DNA from: Gammaproteobacteria bacterium
GTDB taxonomy: Bacteria; Pseudomonadota; Gammaproteobacteria; GCA-001735895
Direction of reading: 5' to 3'
Length of the DNA: 45,539 nucleotides
Assembly (NCBI GenBank): GCA_024232855.1
Contig: JAAEPH010000122.1
Location: forward strand, 1-45,539
Positions 36,230 through 43,581 of this stretch are shown in pieces. A model generated the notes under the pieces. The model had not been told where the DNA came from. It ran no database searches and saw only the letters and a program-made list of their open reading frames with translations. The translations under genes were made by a program, and so were the position numbers. Position 1 is the stretch's first letter. Each line of letters begins with the position of its first letter.

Positions 36230-38056
36230 CTACAAATCACGCGCAACGCGGAATCCGACGTTGTACTGACCCTTGTTGCTCTTGAACTTTTCGCGATGCT
36301 CGACGCGCATCGAACTGGCCGGGCTACGGTAGGCGCCACCGCGCACGACACGCACCTTGCAGTCCCCACCTTCCCATACCGAACCGTCATCGGGTGCATC
36401 CTTGTAATTTCGGTGATAACAATCGTGAGTCCATTCGAAGACGTTACCGGCCGTGTCATAAAGGCCAAACGGATTTGCTTTATAGGTTCCCACCTTGGCC
36501 GTTTTGCTGGTGTTGTAATCGCTCTTGCAGTCGAAACAGTGCGCGTTACTAACCCCCGCCTTGGCACCCCACCAGAAAGAGGTAGTGGTACCCCCGCGCG
36601 CCGCATACTCCCATTCTGCCTCGGACAGCAGGCGGTAACGCTTTCCGGTTTGCTTGCTGAGCCAGCGGGTATAAGCGAAGGCATCGTCCCAGGAGACATC
36701 GACTACGGGATAGGTCTTGCGATCCAGGCCATCACTTTTCGGTTTTTTGCGCTTGGCTGCCTTGGCAAAACGATAGTATTCATCGAAGGTGACCTCGTAA
36801 ACGGAAACCATGAAGGAGCCGATGTTAACTTCGTGCCGGGGAACTTCATCGGGCCCGACGATCGCCGTGGCGCCGCCCATGCGGAAGGTTCCCGCGGGCA
36901 GTGTTATCATGACCGGGCCTTTACCGCCCGACTTGAGCTTGTCCCGGAAAGTGTCTCTCTTATCGACGACCACCGGCTCGGGTTCGACGACCGGTTCAGG
37001 CTCGGGCGCCGGTTCAGGCTCGGGCGCCGGCTCGGGTCCGGGTTCGGGCTGTAACCCGGCCTCGATCAACTGCGTGGTGGAATCTACCAGGTCACTGCCT
37101 TTTTCCACGGCGTCGTCGATAAATCCCTGCTTCCATGCAAAAAATCCGCCGCCTCCCAACAGGCCGATGATGACCAGCACTATCAGCCATTTGAACGAGC
37201 GAGGCTCGCTGGGCTCATCGGGGACTTCTACGTCGGCAACCCGGGGCGCGGGTTCCGGTGGAGCCTCCGTCGAAGCCTGGTCACCGCGCATTTCGCGCTC
37301 CCTGATATCGACGACTATAAGGGTGGTATTGTCCTGGTTGATTTTGTTGGCGTCTTCGACCGCCTTCAAGAGCGCGTAAACGCACTCCTTGGCCGTCGCC
37401 GACCACGATGAATACTGGATAATCGCACCCGCACCGAGGGTGTCCAGCCCATCGCTGGCGATAATCACGCGGTCACCCGGCCTGACTTTTACCGGTGTTT
37501 CGGAAACATCGATGCTGCTGATTTCTTCGCCGGTCATCGCGCTCATCAACATGCTGCGTGACATGCCCGGCTGTTCCTCGATCTCCATACCCTGCTCTTT
37601 CATCATGTCGAGGTAGGAGCCGTAGCTGTGATCGGCATTCTGTTTGATCAGTTCACGATCGCGTATCAGGTAGAGATGACTGTCGCCGACACTGACCCAG
37701 AAAAGCTTGTTGTCCTCAAGGTAACCGGTGACCATGGTACAGCCCATACCACGTAACGCCGGGGTTTCCTTGACGGACGCCCGGATCTGGTCATTCGAGC
37801 GGTTTAGCGCGTCGGTGAGAACATCGGCAACATTCTTGGTTGGAAAGCTTCCCTGGAAGGTCTTATTGAAAGTCGCAACTACCATGTTACTGGCGACATT
37901 ACCCGCGGCATGACCACCCATGCCATCGGCCATGATAATCAGCGCACAAAGATCACCGCCATCCGACTCGCCCAGCTGGTTGACCATGTAAGCGTCTTCC
38001 TGATAGTCACGTGCACCATCAATCTGATCGCTTGCTATGTCAAATTCGATTTTCAT
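36230..38056 (-). CDS. PP2C phosphatase fused through a TM helix to an FGE-like domain
   Basis: The 608-residue protein has three parts. Residues about 1-255 are a PP2C Ser/Thr phosphatase with metal-binding DYQEDAY, MADGMGGHAAG, VGDSHLYLI, ASDGLDTL and a late DNTT. Residues about 289-309 are one membrane helix, placing the N-terminal part in the cytoplasm. A Pro/Glu repeat linker (about 335-365) leads to a formylglycine-generating-enzyme-like domain (about 375-607; LPAGTFRMGG, WEYAARGG, GNVFEWTHD, GFRVARDL), which would be periplasmic. The Cys pair of true FGE near the C-terminus is replaced (SSMRVEHR), so it likely binds rather than oxidises. It may oppose the kinase at 12057-14456. Confidence 0.9.
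   Translation of the reverse strand: MKIEFDIASDQIDGARDYQEDAYMVNQLGESDGGDLCALIIMADGMGGHAAGNVASNMVVATFNKTFQGSFPTKNVADVLTDALNRSNDQIRASVKETPALRGMGCTMVTGYLEDNKLFWVSVGDSHLYLIRDRELIKQNADHSYGSYLDMMKEQGMEIEEQPGMSRSMLMSAMTGEEISSIDVSETPVKVRPGDRVIIASDGLDTLGAGAIIQYSSWSATAKECVYALLKAVEDANKINQDNTTLIVVDIREREMRGDQASTEAPPEPAPRVADVEVPDEPSEPRSFKWLIVLVIIGLLGGGGFFAWKQGFIDDAVEKGSDLVDSTTQLIEAGLQPEPGPEPAPEPEPAPEPEPVVEPEPVVVDKRDTFRDKLKSGGKGPVMITLPAGTFRMGGATAIVGPDEVPRHEVNIGSFMVSVYEVTFDEYYRFAKAAKRKKPKSDGLDRKTYPVVDVSWDDAFAYTRWLSKQTGKRYRLLSEAEWEYAARGGTTTSFWWGAKAGVSNAHCFDCKSDYNTSKTAKVGTYKANPFGLYDTAGNVFEWTHDCYHRNYKDAPDDGSVWEGGDCKVRVVRGGAYRSPASSMRVEHREKFKSNKGQYNVGFRVARDL
36975..37046 (-). repeat. 18-bp tandem repeat encoding a Pro-Glu linker
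   Basis: Four 18-base units (36975, 36993, 37011, 37029) related to GGTTCAGGCTCGGGCGCC lie in frame in the PP2C-FGE gene. Each gives six residues of the EPEPAP type on the minus strand. The two middle units are identical. Such units change number easily, so linker length may vary between strains. Confidence 0.8.
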
Positions 38057-38159
38057 TTACCTGTTTTTTGAGAATCGCGCATTCAAGGAACTATAGCAGC
38101 ATAGTTAAATTTAATTCTAGTTTATCGGGCATAAGCCTATAAAAACACTAAAAAATAAA

Positions 38160-38510
38160 TTACGACGTAGGTTTATTGGCTACGCCGTGAAAATGGCCGA
38201 TATTCCGTTTGCTTAAGCAGACGCAGCGGTAGAAAAGATTATTGTTTACTTCCGCCCATTGCCTGTACTCCCAGTCGCGACATTTTTCCCGCTCTGCCGC
38301 GATCAGCGACCCCCAATCCACGCATTTTGCCTCAGAATAAGGTGATATTGAATGATTATGCGATGAAAAAATGTTGCTGGTGATCCCGACAAGGCGCATA
38401 TCCCGCAATTGCAGGCCGATTTCCTCGATCACTTCGCGATGCGCGGCCTGCCACGGCACAAAGTTCTGAATTCGAACTCTATGGTATATTGCGGGTCTAC
38501 TGTGGATCAA
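38160..38510 (-). pseudogene. Nudix hydrolase remnant, 5' truncated
   Basis: Part of a Nudix box is clear (QAAHREVIEEIGL), followed by the typical LRDMRLVGITSNIFS and a degraded tail (EKCRDWEYRQWAE). The residues before it are not Nudix: the first half of the box (G-x5-E) and the preceding beta-strands are missing, and the frame opens with a TTG inside the promoter region of arsS. Intact relatives are about 140 residues. Two reading-frame changes in the strand after SSHNH may also be present. Not expected to be active. Confidence 0.7.
38479..38490 (+). promoter_or_regulatory. Candidate arsS promoter, extended -10
   Basis: TGGTATATT (to 38490) is an extended -10 (TGnTATAAT-like), about 40 bases before the arsS ATG. 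No good -35 is seen. It lies where the truncated Nudix gene ends, so the deletion may have created or exposed it. A GGA is five bases before the ATG. Confidence 0.35.
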
Positions 38511-38529
38511 TCACAAACGCTGGACAACT

Positions 38530-39495
38530 ATGCGCGACACCTGGCACTTACTAAAAACGACCGATTTCCCGGCAATCACCCGCAATGCCCTGGAGATATT
38601 ACAGGTAAATCTCGGCTACCTCTGCAATCAGTCCTGCCTGCATTGCCACGTCAATGCCGGTCCAACACGCAAGGAACTGATGGATAACGAAAACATCCAG
38701 CACATACTCGAGGTTCTCGAACAACCGTCGGTACGTACACTGGATCTGACCGGCGGCGCACCGGAAATGAACCCTATGTTCCGCAATCTGGTTGTCGCCG
38801 CCCGCGCGCTCGACATCAATGTCATTGATCGCTGCAACCTGACCATACTGCTGGAGCCCGGTTTCGAAAACACCGCAGAATTTCTTGCCGAAAACGAGGT
38901 TCTGATCGTAGCCTCGCTACCCTGCTACCTGGAGGACAACGTCGATGGACAGCGCGGCAAGGGCGTTTACCAGAAAAGCGTGCAAGCCCTGCAAATGCTG
39001 AATCGACTCGGCTATGGCAAAGCGAACAGTAATCTCAGCCTAACTCTGGTCTACAACCCGACCGGCCCCTATCTGCCACCGCCCCAGGATACGCTGCAAC
39101 TGGATTACAAGACCTTTCTTGCGGAAAAATTCGATATCGAATTCAATCAACTCTTCACCATTACCAATATGCCGATTGCCCGCTTCGGCAGCACCCTGCT
39201 TTCGAAGGGCGAGTTTGAAAGCTATATGACCCTACTGAAGGATTCCTTCAGCGCGGCCAACATGAACGGCCTGATGTGCATCAATCAGATCAGCATCGAC
39301 TGGCAGGGCTATGTCTACGACTGCGATTTCAACCAGATGCTGAACATGAATATACTCGACCCGCAAAGTTTCCGGAAACTGCACATCAGCGATGCCCTCA
39401 AAACCAAAATGGTTGACATTCCCATCCGCATTGCCGATCACTGTTACGGCTGTACCGCGGGCCAGGGCAGCAGTTGCGGCGGAGCCCTTGCCTAA
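38530..39495 (+). CDS. arsS: Arsenosugar biosynthesis radical SAM protein ArsS
   Basis: ArsS joins the deoxyadenosyl group of SAM to methylated arsenic, making the precursor of arsenosugars. The 321 residues have the radical SAM motif CNQSCLHC (C-x3-C-x2-C) near residue 33, DLTGGAPEM as the GGE-like block, and the C-terminal CYGCTAGQGSSCGG characteristic of this branch (DUF3641). Two glycosyltransferases of the families named for arsenosugar synthesis follow. arsM, which would supply the methylated arsenic, is not in the window. Confidence 0.92.
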   Translation: MRDTWHLLKTTDFPAITRNALEILQVNLGYLCNQSCLHCHVNAGPTRKELMDNENIQHILEVLEQPSVRTLDLTGGAPEMNPMFRNLVVAARALDINVIDRCNLTILLEPGFENTAEFLAENEVLIVASLPCYLEDNVDGQRGKGVYQKSVQALQMLNRLGYGKANSNLSLTLVYNPTGPYLPPPQDTLQLDYKTFLAEKFDIEFNQLFTITNMPIARFGSTLLSKGEFESYMTLLKDSFSAANMNGLMCINQISIDWQGYVYDCDFNQMLNMNILDPQSFRKLHISDALKTKMVDIPIRIADHCYGCTAGQGSSCGGALA

Positions 39496-39758
39496 CCTGC
39501 ATATTGCACCAGTCGGTCTCGGGCCTGAATATATCTATCTGAGCAATTGGAGGAAATTGATAATTTCAAAGGCAAAAATACAGTTTGTTACCGGCCCGAG
39601 CCCTGTCCCGGCCCTGACTTGCCCAGATAGGCCTGAACTTGATCTTCGTCGCTCCCGGCGATTTTATCAATCCAGACCGGCGTTCAGCCGCATCTGGTCT
39701 TCGCCGGTGTGCCGTATCACAGATGCCGGGATACTGTCATGCGGGAAACCGATGCAAT

Positions 39759-40451
39759 ATGCAGGCTAAGCAGCCACAACTCAGCATCATCATCCCGGTT
39801 CTGAACGAAGCGGGCTGCCTCGATCAAAGCCTGGCCAGGCTGTTCGCGCTCCCCTGGGTGGCAAACCATTGCGAGGTCATCGTCTGCGATGGGGGCAGTC
39901 GCGACGACAGCCTTGCAATCGCCGCCGGCTATCGCTGTCGAATCCTGCAAAGTGACGCGGGCCGCGCTCTGCAAATGAACAGGGGCGCCGCCGCCGCACT
40001 CGGCCGACAGTTGCTGTTCCTGCATGCCGACAGCGCTTTGCCGACAGACCTGGACGAGAAATTTCCGTTTGCCGCGAGCTGGGGGTTTTTCCGAATGCGC
40101 CTGAATGATGATGCCCCGGTTTTCCGCACGATCGAATCGGCGATCAATCTACGCAGCCGCTTCACGCGGGTCGCCGGGGGAGACCAGTGCCTGTTTTTCG
40201 AACGCAGTTTCTTCGAATCCCTGGGCGCATATCCGGGAATACCACTGATGGAGGATATCGCGATCTGCAAATCGGCGCGCCGCTTGACCAAGCCCATTAT
40301 CATCGAATCACCAATCCGCAGTTCCAGTCGACGCTGGCACAACAACGGGGTTTTCAAAACCATCCTACTGATGTGGTCGCTGCGCATGGCTTACTGGCTC
40401 GGCGTCAATCCCGCCAGGTTGCACCGAATTTATTATCCCCAGGGGGGATAA
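39759..40451 (+). CDS. Arsenosugar-type glycosyltransferase (GT2, TIGR04283)
   Basis: The 230-residue GT-A family 2 protein starts LSIIIPVLNEAG; VIVCDGGSRDDS holds the nucleotide-binding Asp, LLFLHADS the D-x-D-like motif, and MEDIAICK the acid region. A helix near the C-terminus (TILLMWSLRMAYWLG) may contact the membrane. The frame is open 40 codons upstream, but the conserved part begins at this ATG, as in 220- to 230-residue relatives. The 263 bases between arsS and here hold no gene I can support. It is followed four bases later by the DUF2064 gene. Confidence 0.85.
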   Translation: MQAKQPQLSIIIPVLNEAGCLDQSLARLFALPWVANHCEVIVCDGGSRDDSLAIAAGYRCRILQSDAGRALQMNRGAAAALGRQLLFLHADSALPTDLDEKFPFAASWGFFRMRLNDDAPVFRTIESAINLRSRFTRVAGGDQCLFFERSFFESLGAYPGIPLMEDIAICKSARRLTKPIIIESPIRSSSRRWHNNGVFKTILLMWSLRMAYWLGVNPARLHRIYYPQGG

Positions 40452-40455
40452 CATC

Positions 40456-41055
40456 ATGATTGCGGTCGGCATCTTCGCCAAGCCCCCTTACCCCGGATCG
40501 GTCAAAACGCGTTTAATACCGGATATCGGTGCCGCCAAGGCCGCCAGTGTCTACCGCTATTGCCTCGAGTATACGCTCGAGGTAGTCAGGCAATCGGGGC
40601 TTGAATACCAGCTTTTTCTCAGCGAAGCCTGCGACGATGCACTGTTCCAGCAGGAAGAGCACAGCCTGCAAAAAGGCGACGACCTCGGTCAGCGCATGTA
40701 TCACGCATTACAGGAATTGCTCAACAAGGCTTCCGATGGCGCACTGATAATAGGGACAGACTGTCTTGACCTCACCCCCATGCACCTGCAAGACGCGGCC
40801 CGTTCACTGGCGGACCACGAGCTGGTGTTGATACCGGCCATCGATGGCGGCTATGCGCTGATTGGCTGTACCGATATCGAGCCCGGCTTGTTTAGAGATC
40901 TGCGCTGGAGCACCGACAAGGTATATCGACAGACCCTCGCCAATGCAGAAAGACTGAACTTTCGAGTCAGATCGCTTGAATCCGTGCGCGATATTGATAC
41001 GCTGCAGGACCTCGAACACTATCCAGAGCTACTCGCCCTGATCGCTTCAAGTTAA
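40456..41055 (+). CDS. Arsenosugar-type glycosyltransferase (DUF2064, TIGR04282)
   Basis: The 199-residue protein has the nucleotidyl/glycosyl-transferase fold of the DUF2064 family: IFAKPPYPGSVKTRL at the start, LIIGTDCLDLTP with the metal-binding Asp, PAIDGGYALIG, and WSTDKVYRQT. Members accompany the TIGR04283 protein in arsenosugar loci and in loci for other glycosylated small molecules. Only four bases separate it from the gene before, and 14 from pyrD after, so they form one operon. Confidence 0.88.
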   Translation: MIAVGIFAKPPYPGSVKTRLIPDIGAAKAASVYRYCLEYTLEVVRQSGLEYQLFLSEACDDALFQQEEHSLQKGDDLGQRMYHALQELLNKASDGALIIGTDCLDLTPMHLQDAARSLADHELVLIPAIDGGYALIGCTDIEPGLFRDLRWSTDKVYRQTLANAERLNFRVRSLESVRDIDTLQDLEHYPELLALIASS

Positions 41056-41069
41056 GAAACCTCTGATCA

Positions 41070-42065
41070 ATGCTTTATTCGCTGGTAAAACCCGTCCTTT
41101 TTTCGCTCGACCCGGAACTGGCGCACGACGTCAGCCTGGATATGCTGCAGCTGTTTCACCGACTGCTACCCAACCGGCGAATCGACAAACCGGTCCGGAT
41201 CATGGGCCTCGATTTCCCTAACCCGGTTGGTCTCGCGGCAGGGCTGGACAAAAATGCAGACTATCTCGACGGCCTCGGCAAACTCGGCTTCGGCTTTATC
41301 GAGGTGGGCAGCGTCACCCCGAAAGCCCAGCCCGGCAATCCGCAACCACGTATATTTCGGCTGGTGCGAAAGCAAAGCCTGATCAACCGCATGGGATTCA
41401 ACAACGACGGCGTCGACCACCTGCTGCAAAACGTTGGTGAGCGCAAACGTGACTTTGTCGTCGGTATCAATATAGGCAAAAACCTGGCGACACCGGTAGA
41501 CCAGGCTTTATCGGACTACTGCCTGGGTTTTGAAAAAGTCTATCGCCAGGCCGATTATATCGCCATCAACATATCCTCACCCAATACCCCCGGCTTGCGC
41601 GACCTGCAAAACGAAGCGGCGCTCGACGCGCTGCTGTCCGCCGTCAGCCAGTTACGCCTGAAACTCGAGGACCAGCATCAGTTTCGCAGACCCCTGGCAC
41701 TGAAGCTGTCACCGGACCTGGCCGCGGAGGCGATTCCGGCTGTCGCCGCGCTACTGCGCAAGTATTCAGTCGACGGCCTGATAGTAACCAACACTACGAT
41801 TTCACGTGATGGCGTGCAGGGCCAGCCGTTCGCGGATGAAAGCGGTGGCCTGAGCGGGCTCGCCCTGCGCGACAAGTCGCGCCAGGTGTTGAGCGATTTT
41901 CAGCGCGAGCTGGTTGACGACATTCCGATAATTTCAGTCGGGGGTATCGATTCGGCCGAGGAAGCGCGACTGCGTTTTGAGCTTGGCGCAAAGTTGGTGC
42001 AACTATACACAGGCCTGATTTACCGTGGTCCGGGCCTGGTCAGCGCCATTGCCCGGGCGCTGTAA
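41070..42065 (+). CDS. pyrD: Dihydroorotate dehydrogenase (quinone)
   Basis: PyrD oxidises dihydroorotate to orotate in pyrimidine synthesis and passes electrons to quinone. The 331 residues are of class 2: an N-terminal amphipathic part (SLVKPVLFSLDPELAHDVSL) for membrane contact, then FPNPVGLAAGLDKN, the INRMGFNN block, the catalytic Ser within ISSPNTPGLR, and a late SVGGIDS for FMN phosphate. It is last in the arsenosugar-type transcript and convergent, with a five-base gap, with the DUF2797 gene. Confidence 0.96.
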   Translation: MLYSLVKPVLFSLDPELAHDVSLDMLQLFHRLLPNRRIDKPVRIMGLDFPNPVGLAAGLDKNADYLDGLGKLGFGFIEVGSVTPKAQPGNPQPRIFRLVRKQSLINRMGFNNDGVDHLLQNVGERKRDFVVGINIGKNLATPVDQALSDYCLGFEKVYRQADYIAINISSPNTPGLRDLQNEAALDALLSAVSQLRLKLEDQHQFRRPLALKLSPDLAAEAIPAVAALLRKYSVDGLIVTNTTISRDGVQGQPFADESGGLSGLALRDKSRQVLSDFQRELVDDIPIISVGGIDSAEEARLRFELGAKLVQLYTGLIYRGPGLVSAIARAL

Positions 42066-42070
42066 GCGTA

Positions 42071-42886
42071 TTAACCGCACTCCAGGCTGACGAGGTAACC
42101 GCCGTATTTACGGATATTGATGACGCCGCTATCGAGAATCAGGTATTGACCCTTGATGGCATCGAGTCGACCTTCAACCAACGGCGCTTTATCCAGGTTA
42201 AAGCTGCTAATCCTGTCGGGATAGCGCAGTGCCGGGTAGTCCAGGCTGAGCACGCCCTCTGGCCGCGCAATTTCTTCCGCGTCGTCGACCAGTTGCGCGT
42301 CGAGCCCGGGCCTTACCAGTGGCCACAGCGTCTCGTAAACCTGGAACAGATCGACTTCATCGACCTGGTTTTTCAGCATATTGCGCCAGTTGGTGCGATC
42401 GCTGACATGTTGCTTGAATGCCTGCTCGATCAGACCGGCATGGTAGCGCCTGGTAACCCGCAGGATGGGTATCGCCTGGATGGCGCCCTGGTCAATCCAG
42501 CGCGTTGGCAGCTGGCTCTCCCGGGTTATGCCGACTTTCACGCCCGAGGTGTTCGACAGGTAAATGACGTGCGGGCGCATGCAGTTCGAAAGCCCCCATT
42601 CCGGTTCGCGACAGGTGCCGAGGTGAAAATGACAGTTTTCAGGAGCCACAATGCAGCGATCGCATTGCGCGAGTCTGGTGAAGCAGGGATAGCAATAACC
42701 CTGGCTGAAGCTTTTCCTGGTGATACGACCACAGTGCACACATTCGATTTGCCGCAGGTATTCTATCCTGATGCGCTGGCCGAGGTAATCACTCAAGACC
42801 AGCCGTTGACCACCCAGTTCGAGGCTATAGCTGACCGGACTGCCGGCCTCGGCGTACATCTTGTGCAGGTTACCCTGTCGCTTCAC
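42071..42886 (-). CDS. DUF2797 protein with cysteine clusters
   Basis: The 271-residue protein belongs to the DUF2797 family. The middle (about 48-95) holds zinc-type cysteines (CVHCGR, GYCYPCF, CDRC, ENCHFHLGTC). The next part, VIYLSNTSGVKVGITRE and RWIDQGA, is like a GIY-YIG nuclease fold, with a basic residue following. The function is unknown. The start is GTG at 42884-42886, three bases after the tpm stop, with AGG upstream, so translation is coupled. Confidence 0.88.
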   Translation of the reverse strand: MKRQGNLHKMYAEAGSPVSYSLELGGQRLVLSDYLGQRIRIEYLRQIECVHCGRITRKSFSQGYCYPCFTRLAQCDRCIVAPENCHFHLGTCREPEWGLSNCMRPHVIYLSNTSGVKVGITRESQLPTRWIDQGAIQAIPILRVTRRYHAGLIEQAFKQHVSDRTNWRNMLKNQVDEVDLFQVYETLWPLVRPGLDAQLVDDAEEIARPEGVLSLDYPALRYPDRISSFNLDKAPLVEGRLDAIKGQYLILDSGVINIRKYGGYLVSLECG

Positions 42887-42889
42887 CGC

Positions 42890-43546
42890 TTACCTGACCA
42901 GGCTGAAAACCGATTCGTTGAGCGCGGTCAATCCGACTTTTCGCCAGCGTGGACCATGGTCGATAATGTCGCGGACCTTCAGTAATCGGATCGTAAACGC
43001 ATCTCTATAGCGTTGCAGGACTTCGTCCGTCGGTACCGAAAAAGGAGGACCGCGCATTTCCATCTGATCATATTCGAGGGTGATCAACAGCATGTTACAG
43101 CTTGCCGTCATAATTGACAGCATGTGATCGTAGTATCGTGGTCGATCGTCATGCTCCAGCGCAATGAGCGCGGCACGGTCATAAACCAGTTCACAGCCAT
43201 CCAGGTCATCTTTACGCAAATCAAAAAAGTCACCCTGCAACAGGCAGATATTTTCAGACCTGTAAGCGGTAAAGCGATCGCTGTCGGCGCGTTCAAATGC
43301 GATCGAGTTTTCTTCGAAAAACGCCTCTATCGCAATTTGTGACAACTCGATCCCGATTACCTGGTACCCCTGCTGCGCGATCCAGCACATATCCTGCGCC
43401 TTCCCACAAAACGGCACGAATACCGAACTATCAGGCGGCGGCGCGAGTTGCGCAAAACGGGTTTGTAAATGGCGATTGACGCTGGCTTCGTGAAAACCGA
43501 TGCGATTTTCTTTCCAGCGGTCCAGCCAGTGTTGATGATCGACCAT
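42890..43546 (-). CDS. tpm: Thiopurine S-methyltransferase family protein
   Basis: The 218 residues match the TPMT family: WLDRWKENRIGFHEASVN at the start, VFVPFCGKAQDMCWIAQQG as the SAM-binding motif I, and VIGIELSQIAIEAFF next. YDRAALIAL and LLITLEYDQ follow. Bacterial members methylate selenium and tellurium compounds and thiopurines; the natural substrate here is not shown. It begins 35 bases after the gene for the large GGDEF-like protein and is coupled to the DUF2797 gene. Confidence 0.93.
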   Translation of the reverse strand: MVDHQHWLDRWKENRIGFHEASVNRHLQTRFAQLAPPPDSSVFVPFCGKAQDMCWIAQQGYQVIGIELSQIAIEAFFEENSIAFERADSDRFTAYRSENICLLQGDFFDLRKDDLDGCELVYDRAALIALEHDDRPRYYDHMLSIMTASCNMLLITLEYDQMEMRGPPFSVPTDEVLQRYRDAFTIRLLKVRDIIDHGPRWRKVGLTALNESVFSLVR

Positions 43547-43581
43547 GGAGGGGCGGCGAAGCAGCGGATCAGGTTGGCGCG

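Noticed and set aside
36230-37000. Active formylglycine-generating enzyme
   Set aside because: The catalytic cysteine pair near the C-terminus is absent and no sulfatase gene is nearby.
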